Below are positions 26,659 to 34,689 of a stretch of DNA of 64,000 nucleotides, in pieces. The stretch's first letter is position 1; each line of letters begins with the position of its first letter. Below the pieces are notes generated by a model that saw only the letters and a program-made list of their open reading frames with translations, did no database searches and had not been told where the DNA came from. Made by a program: the position numbers and the translations under genes. Source of the DNA: Bradyrhizobium sp. Ash2021 (GTDB lineage: Bacteria; Pseudomonadota; Alphaproteobacteria; Rhizobiales; Xanthobacteraceae); the NCBI RefSeq assembly GCF_031202265.1, contig NZ_CP100604.1, forward strand, positions 5,872,501-5,936,500, in the 5' to 3' direction.

Positions 26659-28002
26659 CTATTTCGCAGCAGCGTCGCGCGCCCCGATGGTCTGCAAGGG
26701 AGTTGCTGTGAAGGGAGCTGCCGTGAAAGGAACCGCCGTGAAAGGAGCCGTGGGCTTTGCCGGCGGACAGGTCGCCAGCAGACTTTCCACCGCGCCGGCC
26801 AGTCCTTCGCTGGAGAATGTCGCGCTATGCGCGAGCCGGTGCCCGTCCGGCGTCTGCGACGTTTCGGTGAAATCGAATTGCGGCACATCAGCCAGCGATT
26901 GAAGCGAAGCCCTGTTCAGGCGCACGCCCCAGATTTCAAAGCCCTGCACCTTGAGAGGGGGCGATTTGAAGTACAGCGAGGTCGCACCGCCGTTGGAAAT
27001 CAGGACCGTTGGAAAAGCCGTCGAAGTGGCTGCCGGACGCTGGAAATCGAGTTCGAACTGGTCGGTGCTGACACAGAACAGCCGCCATTGCGACAGGCGA
27101 TAGGATTTATCGCCGTCGTCCTTCTGGGTGGCAACCTTGCGCACCGTGCTGCGGCCGATGTTTTCAAAGATCCATGGCGTTTCCACCCGTTCGCGCCGGT
27201 CGATGCCGAAGCGGATGATCTCCTCGCGGGTCAGGGCATGAATGTCCTCGAACTTCACGGTGCTTGTGAGGCTGAGCAATCCGATATCGACGCCCATCCT
27301 GACAATATAGCTCGCAACCATGCGGTCGGCGCGCTCGTGCCCGCGTTCAGTCGCGGCGGCGCGCATCTCCCGGGTCGGCGCAGCGAGGCCGCTGAAATGC
27401 ACCACCACTTTCGGCGAATGGACCGCCAGCACCGCATCGGGGGCAATCTCGCGCGTGGTCGCGCCCAATATCAGATAGGGGCACGCCGAGTTGCACATCG
27501 CACCGTGGGTCCAGAGTTCGCCGTGGAGTTCGCGGCCGGATTGCTTCAGCTTGAGGCAGACGTCGCTGTCCTGCGCCTCGAAGCCGCACTCCCTCACCAC
27601 CGTGCGCGCGACCCGGGCGGTGACGGGCTTTTCACGCAGCATGCCGCCCATCGCCAGCGCCTGGTCCAGATTGCCGCCGGGCGAGGAGAAATAGATCGGC
27701 AGGTTGCGGCCCCTGACTTTCTGGAAGAATTTCCGGAAGCGCGCCGCCGCGCCTGAATCGACCTGTCCCTCGACCGCGATCCAGCTGTCGCAGCCGCGGC
27801 CGCACGCATCCGGCGCGCCCTCGGCGACATAGAAGGTCATCGGCGCCGTCGGCGCGACGCGGGGCGCCGGCCGCGCGGTGGGCGCGGGCCGCGCCGTGGC
27901 GGACGCCGGTTGTGCGGTGGGAACAGCCAGTGCAGGTCCGCAAGCGAGGAAAAGAACTGCGGCCGGAAAAATGCGGAAGGTCATGAAGGATGGCGCGTTC
28001 AA
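26659..28002 (-). CDS. COG3904-type exported protein, longer paralogue
   Basis: A 447-residue secreted protein with a signal peptide ('FRIFPAAVLFLACGPALA'), an Ala/Pro/Thr-rich linker (about residues 28-55) and a ClpP/crotonase-like domain with 'GRNLPIYFSSPGGNLDQALA', 'HGAMCNSACPYLILGATTRE' and 'AVLAVHSPKVVVHF'. These mirror the Ser, Cys-rich and His regions of the protein at 16904-17821. A C-terminal beta domain is added (about residues 290-410). The last 30 residues contain tandem five-residue units (PFTAV, PFTAA, PFTAT). The start is a TTG at 28002; an ATG at 27984 is possible but has no ribosome site. Function is unknown; possibly a periplasmic structural or protease-like protein. Confidence 0.72.
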   Translation of the reverse strand: MNAPSFMTFRIFPAAVLFLACGPALAVPTAQPASATARPAPTARPAPRVAPTAPMTFYVAEGAPDACGRGCDSWIAVEGQVDSGAAARFRKFFQKVRGRNLPIYFSSPGGNLDQALAMGGMLREKPVTARVARTVVRECGFEAQDSDVCLKLKQSGRELHGELWTHGAMCNSACPYLILGATTREIAPDAVLAVHSPKVVVHFSGLAAPTREMRAAATERGHERADRMVASYIVRMGVDIGLLSLTSTVKFEDIHALTREEIIRFGIDRRERVETPWIFENIGRSTVRKVATQKDDGDKSYRLSQWRLFCVSTDQFELDFQRPAATSTAFPTVLISNGGATSLYFKSPPLKVQGFEIWGVRLNRASLQSLADVPQFDFTETSQTPDGHRLAHSATFSSEGLAGAVESLLATCPPAKPTAPFTAVPFTAAPFTATPLQTIGARDAAAK

Positions 28003-28348
28003 TATAATTCCGGGGGAAATCGAATAGGTTCGAAAAGGCTAACAAGCCGACGCTACCAAGTCCATGCAACGGCAACCAGTGGCTGCATGAAATTTGTTGC
28101 ATCGAGGCATCGTGGCCACAGCATGTCGCGTATGTCTGATCCGCCATCGGGATTTCCGATGTCAGCGCCGTGCCGGCCTTTTGTATCATCTCCGCGTTGG
28201 TTGCGTGGGGCAGCCGGCGCGTTCGACCCAACGCCGTTGGCCGCCCATTTTCTTGATATTGCCGGATTGCAGGAGCCGAATCCCCTGCTATACCGCTGCT
28301 TCCCGCTTACCTGCGCTCGTTCGCAGGAGTGAGCTAAAGGAGACGAAA
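28003..28348. other. Leader region upstream of thrS
   Basis: 346 bp between the divergent COG3904 gene and thrS. A possible promoter reads TTGCAG, 16 bases, TATACC (about 28266-28293). No gene and no clear riboswitch is seen. The open frame through it in front of thrS lacks coding character. Confidence 0.4.
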
Positions 28349-30397
28349 ATGCCTGACAGCAGTTCCCCCGCATCTGGATTCCAATATGGCCTTGCGAATT
28401 TGAAACCGGCCGAACCCCAGATGAAAGTCGCGATCACCTTCCCCGACGGCGCGACCCGCGAATTCCCGTTAGGCACCACCGGCTTCGATATCGCCAAGGG
28501 CATCTCGCCGTCGCTGGCCAAGCGAACGGTGGCGATGGCGCTCAACGGCGCGGTCGCCGATCTCAACGATCCGATCGCGCACGATGCCAAAATCGAATTC
28601 ATCAACCGCGACGATGCGCGCGCGCTGGAACTGATCCGGCATGACGCGGCGCATGTGCTGGCCGAAGCCGTGCAATCCTTGTGGCCGGGCACGCAGGTCA
28701 CCATCGGCCCCGTGATCGAGAACGGTTTTTACTACGACTTCTTCCGCAACGAGCCGTTCACGCCGGAAGATTTTGCTGCGATCGAAAAGAAGATGCGCGA
28801 GATCGTCGCGCGCGACAAACCCTTCACCAAGGAGGTTTGGGATCGCGAAAAGACAAAGCAGGTGTTCCGCGACAAGGGCGAGGCCTTCAAGGTCGAACTG
28901 GTCGACGCCATTCCCGGCAACGAGCCGATCAAGATCTACTTCCAGGGCGACTGGTTCGATCTCTGCCGCGGCCCGCACATGACGTCGACCGGCAAGGTCG
29001 GCAACGCCTTCAAGCTGATGAAGGTGGCGGGCGCCTATTGGCGCGGCGACAGCAACAATCCGATGCTGACGCGCATCTACGGCACCGCGTTTGCGAAGCA
29101 GGAAGATCTCGACCTTTACCTCAAGCAGATCGAGGAAGCCGAGAAGCGCGACCACCGAAAGCTCGGCCGCGAGCTCGACCTGTTCCATTTCCAGGAAGAA
29201 GGCCCGGGCGTGGTGTTCTGGCACGCCAAGGGCTGGACCATCTTCCAGGCGCTGATCGCCTATATGCGTCGGCGGCTGACCGGCGACTACAGCGAGGTCA
29301 ACGCGCCGCAGATTCTCGACAAGGCGCTGTGGGAAACCTCAGGCCATTGGGAATGGTATCGCGAGAACATGTTCGCCGCGCAATCCGCCGGCGACGAGGC
29401 CGAGGACAAGCGCTGGTTTGCGTTGAAGCCGATGAACTGCCCCGGCCATGTGCAGATCTTCAAGCACGGCCTGAAGAGCTACCGCGACCTGCCCTTGCGC
29501 TTGGCGGAATTCGGCGTGGTGCATCGCTATGAGCCGTCGGGCGCGATGCACGGGCTGATGCGCGTGCGCGGGTTTACCCAAGACGACGCGCATGTGTTCT
29601 GCACCGAGGCGCAACTCGCCGACGAGTGCCTGAAGATCAACGATCTGATCCTGTCGACCTACGCCGATTTCGGCTTCGAGGGCGAACTCACGGTGAAATT
29701 GTCGACCCGGCCGGAGAAGCGCGTCGGCACCGACGAGATGTGGGACCATGCCGAGCGCGTGATGGCCACCGTGCTCTCGGAGATCGCGGCGAAGAGCCAC
29801 AATCAAAGCATCAAGACCGCGATCAATCCCGGCGAAGGCGCGTTCTACGGGCCGAAGTTCGAATATGTACTGCGTGACGCCATCGGCCGCGACTGGCAGT
29901 GCGGCACGACCCAGGTCGACTTCAACCTGCCGGAACGGTTCGGCGCGTTCTACATCGACGCCGACGGCTCGAAGAAAGCCCCGGTCATGGTGCATCGGGC
30001 GATCTGCGGCTCGATGGAGCGTTTCATCGGCATTTTGATCGAGCATTTTGCCGGCAACTTCCCGCTCTGGCTGGCGCCCGTGCAGGCCGTGGTCACGACG
30101 ATCACCTCCGAAGGCGACGAATACGCCAAGGTGGTTGCCGCCGCCGCGCGACGCGCCGGGCTGCGCGTCGAGATCGACCTGCGCAACGAGAAGATCAACT
30201 ACAAGGTCCGCGAGCATTCGCTGGCAAAGATCCCGGCGCTGCTGGTGGTCGGCAAGAAGGAGGCCGAAAGCCACTCGGTTTCCATCCGCCGTCTCGGCAG
30301 CGAGGGCCAGAAGGTGATGCCGACCGACGAGGCGATCGCCGCTTTAGTCGAGGAAGCGACGCCGCCGGACGTGAAGCGGGTTCGGTTGGAGACCTGA
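28349..30397 (+). CDS. thrS: Threonyl-tRNA synthetase
   Basis: A 682-residue class II aminoacyl-tRNA synthetase that charges tRNA-Thr. Domains in order are a TGS domain (about residues 28-90), an editing domain with the HxxxH-type site '[13 protein letters not shown]', and the catalytic core with '[20 protein letters not shown]' (zinc-binding Cys included) and '[19 protein letters not shown]' (motif 3). The C-terminal anticodon-binding domain begins '[20 protein letters not shown]'. AAAGGAG six bases before the ATG at 28349 fixes the start; an upstream in-frame extension is not coding-like. The stop overlaps the next small gene as TGATG. Confidence 0.97.
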   Translation: MPDSSSPASGFQYGLANLKPAEPQMKVAITFPDGATREFPLGTTGFDIAKGISPSLAKRTVAMALNGAVADLNDPIAHDAKIEFINRDDARALELIRHDAAHVLAEAVQSLWPGTQVTIGPVIENGFYYDFFRNEPFTPEDFAAIEKKMREIVARDKPFTKEVWDREKTKQVFRDKGEAFKVELVDAIPGNEPIKIYFQGDWFDLCRGPHMTSTGKVGNAFKLMKVAGAYWRGDSNNPMLTRIYGTAFAKQEDLDLYLKQIEEAEKRDHRKLGRELDLFHFQEEGPGVVFWHAKGWTIFQALIAYMRRRLTGDYSEVNAPQILDKALWETSGHWEWYRENMFAAQSAGDEAEDKRWFALKPMNCPGHVQIFKHGLKSYRDLPLRLAEFGVVHRYEPSGAMHGLMRVRGFTQDDAHVFCTEAQLADECLKINDLILSTYADFGFEGELTVKLSTRPEKRVGTDEMWDHAERVMATVLSEIAAKSHNQSIKTAINPGEGAFYGPKFEYVLRDAIGRDWQCGTTQVDFNLPERFGAFYIDADGSKKAPVMVHRAICGSMERFIGILIEHFAGNFPLWLAPVQAVVTTITSEGDEYAKVVAAAARRAGLRVEIDLRNEKINYKVREHSLAKIPALLVVGKKEAESHSVSIRRLGSEGQKVMPTDEAIAALVEEATPPDVKRVRLET

Positions 30398-30603
30398 TGG
30401 CCGACGAACAGGAACTGCCGGCCTATCCGATCAGGGCTTACCAGTTGATCCCCGATCCCAATCAGCCGACCGTGGTTGCGCTGGCCATCGAAACGGATCA
30501 GGGCCATAGCCTGTTTTTGGCCACGCGGGAGATTCTGGAGGATCTCGGCAGGGATCTTTTGGAGCGAGCGGCAAGGATGCCATTCAAACAGCATCAAACC
30601 TAG
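30397..30603 (+). CDS. 68-residue hypothetical protein coupled to thrS
   Basis: A small gene whose ATG overlaps the thrS stop as TGATG, so it is translated by coupling. It encodes an acidic N-terminus ([20 protein letters not shown]) followed by two strands, 'TVVALAIETDQGHSLFLATR', and a helix 'EILEDLGRDLLERAARM'. No family is recognised. The fixed coupling to thrS and the regular secondary-structure pattern support a real gene. A nitroreductase follows after 160 bp. Confidence 0.6.
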   Translation: MADEQELPAYPIRAYQLIPDPNQPTVVALAIETDQGHSLFLATREILEDLGRDLLERAARMPFKQHQT

Positions 30604-30763
30604 CCGCCGTCAGTTCTGCAATCGCATTCGCCCAGCCGGAGCAATCTCACTCGGCAGCGGCGGCCCCGTGAGGAGCCTGCTGGACTCCCTCGCTTGCCAA
30701 TGTCGTCCTTCCACCCGATATACCGGGGGGCGCCGCCTTGCGACGCCCGATCAAGGAAGACCC

Positions 30764-31327
30764 ATGCCCGACGCCATCGAACTTCTCAAAACCCGCCGCT
30801 CGATGAAACCGCGCGAGATGACGGCGCCCGGTCCCTCGCCTGCCGAACTCGATACCATCCTCACCATCGGTGCCCGGGTGCCCGATCATGGCAAGCTGAC
30901 GCCGTGGCGCTTCATCGTGTTCGAAGGCGACGCCCGTGGCCGTGCCGGCGATGTCATCGCAAGGGTGTTCGCCAGAAAAAATCCGGGCGCGCCGGCCGCC
31001 GATATCGAGGTCGAGAAACGCCGGCTCACCGACGCTCCGCTGGTGGTCGGCGTGGTCAGCTTTACCAAACCGCATCCAAAAGTGCCGCCGTGGGAACAGG
31101 AACTGTCGGCGGGCGCCAGCGCGATGAACATCGTTACAGCGGCGACCGCGCTCGGCTACGGCGCATGCTGGCTGACCGGCTGGTTCGTGTTCGATCGCGA
31201 CGTGCTCGACGGGCTCGGATTGAAGGCGGACGAAAAGCTCGCCGGCCTGATTCACATCGGCACGCCGACCAAGCCGAGCGAAGACCGTCCGCGCCCGGCG
31301 CTGTCGGATATCGTGACGCGGTTTTGA
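30764..31327 (+). CDS. Nitroreductase-family flavoprotein
   Basis: A 187-residue FMN-dependent oxidoreductase of the compact YdjA-like nitroreductase group. The FMN-contact segment is 'LLKTRRSMKPREM' near the N-terminus, followed by 'ARVPDHGKLTPWRFIVFEGD', 'GASAMNIVTAATALGYGACW' and the C-terminal 'IHIGTPTKPSEDRPRP'. It probably reduces nitroaromatics or related electrophiles with NAD(P)H; the physiological substrate is unknown. AAGGAAGA precedes the ATG at 30764. It is convergent with the GGDEF-EAL gene, only 9 bp apart. Confidence 0.9.
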   Translation: MPDAIELLKTRRSMKPREMTAPGPSPAELDTILTIGARVPDHGKLTPWRFIVFEGDARGRAGDVIARVFARKNPGAPAADIEVEKRRLTDAPLVVGVVSFTKPHPKVPPWEQELSAGASAMNIVTAATALGYGACWLTGWFVFDRDVLDGLGLKADEKLAGLIHIGTPTKPSEDRPRPALSDIVTRF

Positions 31328-31336
31328 TTCAGCGCC

Positions 31337-33811
31337 TTACGCGGCCGCCTTCGACGCCCGCGTACCAAATCCGGCCAGCAACGCTGCGATCTCGCCCGCC
31401 GGCCGTGCCGCGCTGAACAGAAAGCCCTGCACCTCGTTGCAGCCTTCGGCCCGCAGCCAGTCCAGCTGATCGACGGTCTCGACGCCCTCGGCGAGGGTGG
31501 TGATGTTCAGGCTGCGGCCAAGGCCGGAAATCGCCCTGACAATGGCGACGCAATCGGAGCGCTGCGCCAGATCCTTGACGAACGAGCGATCGATCTTGAT
31601 CTTGTCGAACGGGAAGCTGCGCAGATAGCTCAGGCTGGAATAGCCGGTGCCGAAATCGTCCATCGAGATGCTGACGCCGAGTTCGCGCAGCTGATGCAGG
31701 ATCGCGAGGTTGGCCTCGGTCTCGGCGAGGAATACCGATTCGGTGATTTCCAGTTCCAGCCGCCGCGGCGACAAGCCGGAATGCGCCAACGCCGAAATCA
31801 CCGCCTGAACCAGATTGCGGCCGCGAAACTGCACCGGCGACAGGTTGACGGCGACCTTGACGTCGGCAGGCCATTTGATCGCTTCGGAGCAGGCCTGCCG
31901 CAGCACCCACTCGCCGAGCGGGATGATCAGTCCGATGTCCTCGGCGACCGGGATGAACTCCGCCGGCGAGACCATGCCGTTGTCCGGATGGCGCCAGCGC
32001 AACAGCGATTCAAACCCGCTGATCCGGTCGGCTGCGATATCGACCAGCGGCTGATAGTGAAGTTCGAACTCGCCATTGGCAAAGGCCCGGCGCAGATCGC
32101 GCTCCATGTCGCGGCGCGTCTGCGCCTGCCGGTCCATCTCGCGCTCGAAGAAGCGATGGACGCCACCGCCGTCCGACTTCGCCCGGTACAGCGCCATGTC
32201 GGCGTTGCGCATCAACTCCTCCGACGTCGCGCCGTCGCCCGGCGACAATGCGATGCCGATGCTGGCGCCGACGACGACCTCGATGCCGTCGATGTCATAG
32301 CTGGCGCTCAGCACGGCGATCAGCCGGTCGGCAAAATCGCTGGCCTCGTTCGGCGAGACGTCGGACGCCAGCACGATCGCGAACTCGTCGCCGCCCAACC
32401 GGGCCGCCAGATTATCGCCGCGAACCTCGGACCTCAGCCGCTCGGCGACCTGCTTCAGCAGGCGGTCGCCGATCGGATGGCCAAAACTGTCGTTGACGTT
32501 CTTGAACAGGTCGAGATCGACGCACAGCACCGCCACGCGCTTGTTGCCGGGCTGGCTGCGCTCCAGCGCCTGGCGCAGGCGATCCTGATAGAAATCGCGG
32601 TTCGGCAGATTGGTCAGGCCGTCATGATGGGCCATATGGGCGATCCGCGCCTCGGCCTTGCGGCGCTCGGTGATATCGACCGCGGCCACCAGATAGCCGT
32701 CGCGGCCGTCGAACACCACCCGCCGTCCGAAGGTCAGCACATGGACCTCGCTGCCATCCGCCCGGATATGCCGCCAGTCGCGGGGGGAATGATAGACGTC
32801 GCCGATCTCCCGCAGCGCCTCGCTGTGGGATGCCCATTCATCTTCCGGCCAGATCTGCTGCAGCTTCATGCCGAGGAATGTCTCGCGGCGATAGCCGTAA
32901 TGTTGCACCGCCGCGTCGTTGACGCTGAGGAATTTCGTGGTCTCGGCATCGAACACCCACATCGGCATCGGGTTGTTGTCGAACAGCAGCCGGAACGAGA
33001 CTTCGCGCCGCTTGATCGCCGTGACATCGGATACCGTCAGCGACAGCATGTCGCCGAAGGCGGTTGCGCCCAATTTCAGACAGCGATCATCGCTGTCGAT
33101 TTCGAATTGCCCGCCACAGCCATTGCCGATGATGTCGCGCAGCCGTTCGATCACCTCCGGCGATCCCAGCAGGTTTCCGCCGCTGCCGAGCCGGCGCCAC
33201 AACAGCTCGGTCGAGGGCTGCTTGAGCAGCCGCGACGCGCCCTGGTTGAGATGGACGATCTGGAAATCGAACGGCTGTCCGCTTGCATCGCGAAGCGCCG
33301 CCAGCGACAACACCCCTTCGTCGGTTGCCGAGAAGATCGTATCCAACAGATTGTACTGCGTGTCGCGCTCGTTGACGTAAGCGCCGATCAGCGTGCCGCC
33401 CCAGCGCGAAGACGTCGGCATCGCCAGCACGTCGTAGGTCTTGACCAGCCCGTCGCGCACGCAATGGGCGGCGGCGAGATAGGGACGGCCGTTGGCAAGC
33501 GCGCTTGACGCGGCTTCGCCGAGCGCGGTCGCGCAATCCGGCGGCAGCGCGCTCAGGGGAATGTCCCAGCGATCGTCGTTGAGCCATTGCTGAACGTAAC
33601 GGCCGGTGTGCGAGACGCCGAGCGCACCGTTATAATCCCTGAGCAGCACGATATGATCCGCCAGCCGGCCGAGGCTGCCGAGCATCACGTCCTCATACCG
33701 CGGCAGGTTCTCGCCCGGGCGTAACGCGGCTTGCCATTTGCGTTGCAGAACCGGGACATCGCTGAACATCTCGGTATTGAATTTTCCGGACGATTTCTTC
33801 GCCGCTATCAT
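31337..33811 (-). CDS. PAS-GGDEF-EAL cyclic-di-GMP signalling protein
   Basis: An 824-residue cytosolic regulator. Two PAS-like sensory domains cover about residues 150-400. The GGDEF domain has an intact active site, 'AARLGGDEFAIVLASD' (about residue 474). The EAL domain reads 'GFESLLRWRHPDNG' at about residue 602, so the signature is ESL rather than EAL, which is a tolerated variant. It retains the other catalytic elements 'AVNLSPVQFRGRNL', 'LELEITESVF' and 'MDDFGTGYSSLSYLRS'. It could both make and break cyclic di-GMP. GGGGAAG precedes the ATG at 33811. It has no transmembrane segment. It may connect to the PilZ protein at 48810 or the LapG-type protease at 50607, but nothing in the sequence shows this. 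Confidence 0.92.
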   Translation of the reverse strand: MIAAKKSSGKFNTEMFSDVPVLQRKWQAALRPGENLPRYEDVMLGSLGRLADHIVLLRDYNGALGVSHTGRYVQQWLNDDRWDIPLSALPPDCATALGEAASSALANGRPYLAAAHCVRDGLVKTYDVLAMPTSSRWGGTLIGAYVNERDTQYNLLDTIFSATDEGVLSLAALRDASGQPFDFQIVHLNQGASRLLKQPSTELLWRRLGSGGNLLGSPEVIERLRDIIGNGCGGQFEIDSDDRCLKLGATAFGDMLSLTVSDVTAIKRREVSFRLLFDNNPMPMWVFDAETTKFLSVNDAAVQHYGYRRETFLGMKLQQIWPEDEWASHSEALREIGDVYHSPRDWRHIRADGSEVHVLTFGRRVVFDGRDGYLVAAVDITERRKAEARIAHMAHHDGLTNLPNRDFYQDRLRQALERSQPGNKRVAVLCVDLDLFKNVNDSFGHPIGDRLLKQVAERLRSEVRGDNLAARLGGDEFAIVLASDVSPNEASDFADRLIAVLSASYDIDGIEVVVGASIGIALSPGDGATSEELMRNADMALYRAKSDGGGVHRFFEREMDRQAQTRRDMERDLRRAFANGEFELHYQPLVDIAADRISGFESLLRWRHPDNGMVSPAEFIPVAEDIGLIIPLGEWVLRQACSEAIKWPADVKVAVNLSPVQFRGRNLVQAVISALAHSGLSPRRLELEITESVFLAETEANLAILHQLRELGVSISMDDFGTGYSSLSYLRSFPFDKIKIDRSFVKDLAQRSDCVAIVRAISGLGRSLNITTLAEGVETVDQLDWLRAEGCNEVQGFLFSAARPAGEIAALLAGFGTRASKAAA

Positions 33812-33989
33812 GACTTCCCCGCAACGCAAACGCATAACGCGCCGCATCCAAATCTGTCGGGCTTAAGGGTATGTGAAGATTGCCGGCGCGGTACGCAGGT
33901 CCGGCGATTATGACAGTTTAAAGTCGCGCGATGGTTAGTCCGCGTTAGAGACTATGACGGTTCTGCAAACAGGCAGTCAGCAAATTCAG

Positions 33990-34450
33990 ATACAATTTCG
34001 CGATCTCGCGGCGCGATGCGCCCGAGCTTTGCGTCGATACCCTCCCGAGAACGAGAGGGCGCAGGGAATGCCGGGTGCGCGCTGCACCCGCGGTCTCGTG
34101 TGCAAAATTGTGCGAAAAGGCGCACACGAGCATACAGGTTCAGCGGAAACACTCCGGCATCCCCCGCGCAATGGCTTTACGGCTTATAACGCGCTCTCCC
34201 CGGTGAGCCGTGCTCTGTTGCCACCGTCGCCCGCGAGAAAATTCCCGTGAACTTGACGCCAGCTTCGGGCGCCAGAACCACACGTCTTCGCCGTTCGCGC
34301 AGCCTGCGTTCGTCTTCCGCAAGCTTCGCGTCCACCGCATCCCACCGCGCGTTCGTGACGACTCGCGATCCGCCCCTCTTATCGGGTGAGACGAGCGGAT
34401 TCATGCCGCTGATTTGCCCGACGGCGGAAGCGGAATATTTTTGATTCTTG
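33990..34450. repeat. Complex dispersed repeat patch
   Basis: This covers most of the 878-bp gap 33812-34689. The segment 34001-34098 (from CGATCTCGCGGCGCGATGCG to CGGTCTCG) is shared with 43981-44079. The rest, including 'CGCTCTCCCCGGTGAGCCGT' and open but non-coding-like frames on both strands, looks like composite repeat debris common in Bradyrhizobium (from memory). I see no credible gene between 33812 and 34689. Confidence 0.7.
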
Positions 34451-34689
34451 GGCTTGACACAGTTTCGGAAAATCCGAAGTGATTTGCCCGTCGGGTTGAT
34501 TTGCCGCACGCGTGTCGCGAGATTGTGCTTGCGTGCGAGCCGACGCAATTGGCGATTGCAACTCGGCCTTAAGAAAATTGAGGTGGTATTTTGGGCTGAG
34601 CCGCCGCGAATGAAGTGCACTGTCAACGAAGTTCTCGATCGGAAAACTGCAGCGAAGGTTAACCGCGCAGGCAAGCAATGGTTGAAGTC

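Noticed and set aside
26690..26760. Short tandem repeats as a possible CRISPR array
   Set aside because: Units are 15 bp, contiguous, without spacers and in frame within a gene. No CRISPR array or cas gene is present in the window.
28094..28348. N-terminal extension of thrS from an upstream start
   Set aside because: A strong ribosome site and normal protein length place the start at 28349; the extension has no coding character.
34177..34674. 165-codon minus-strand frame before the DUF4238 gene
   Set aside because: It lies in repeat debris and has the composition of repeat-derived frames, with no ribosome site.
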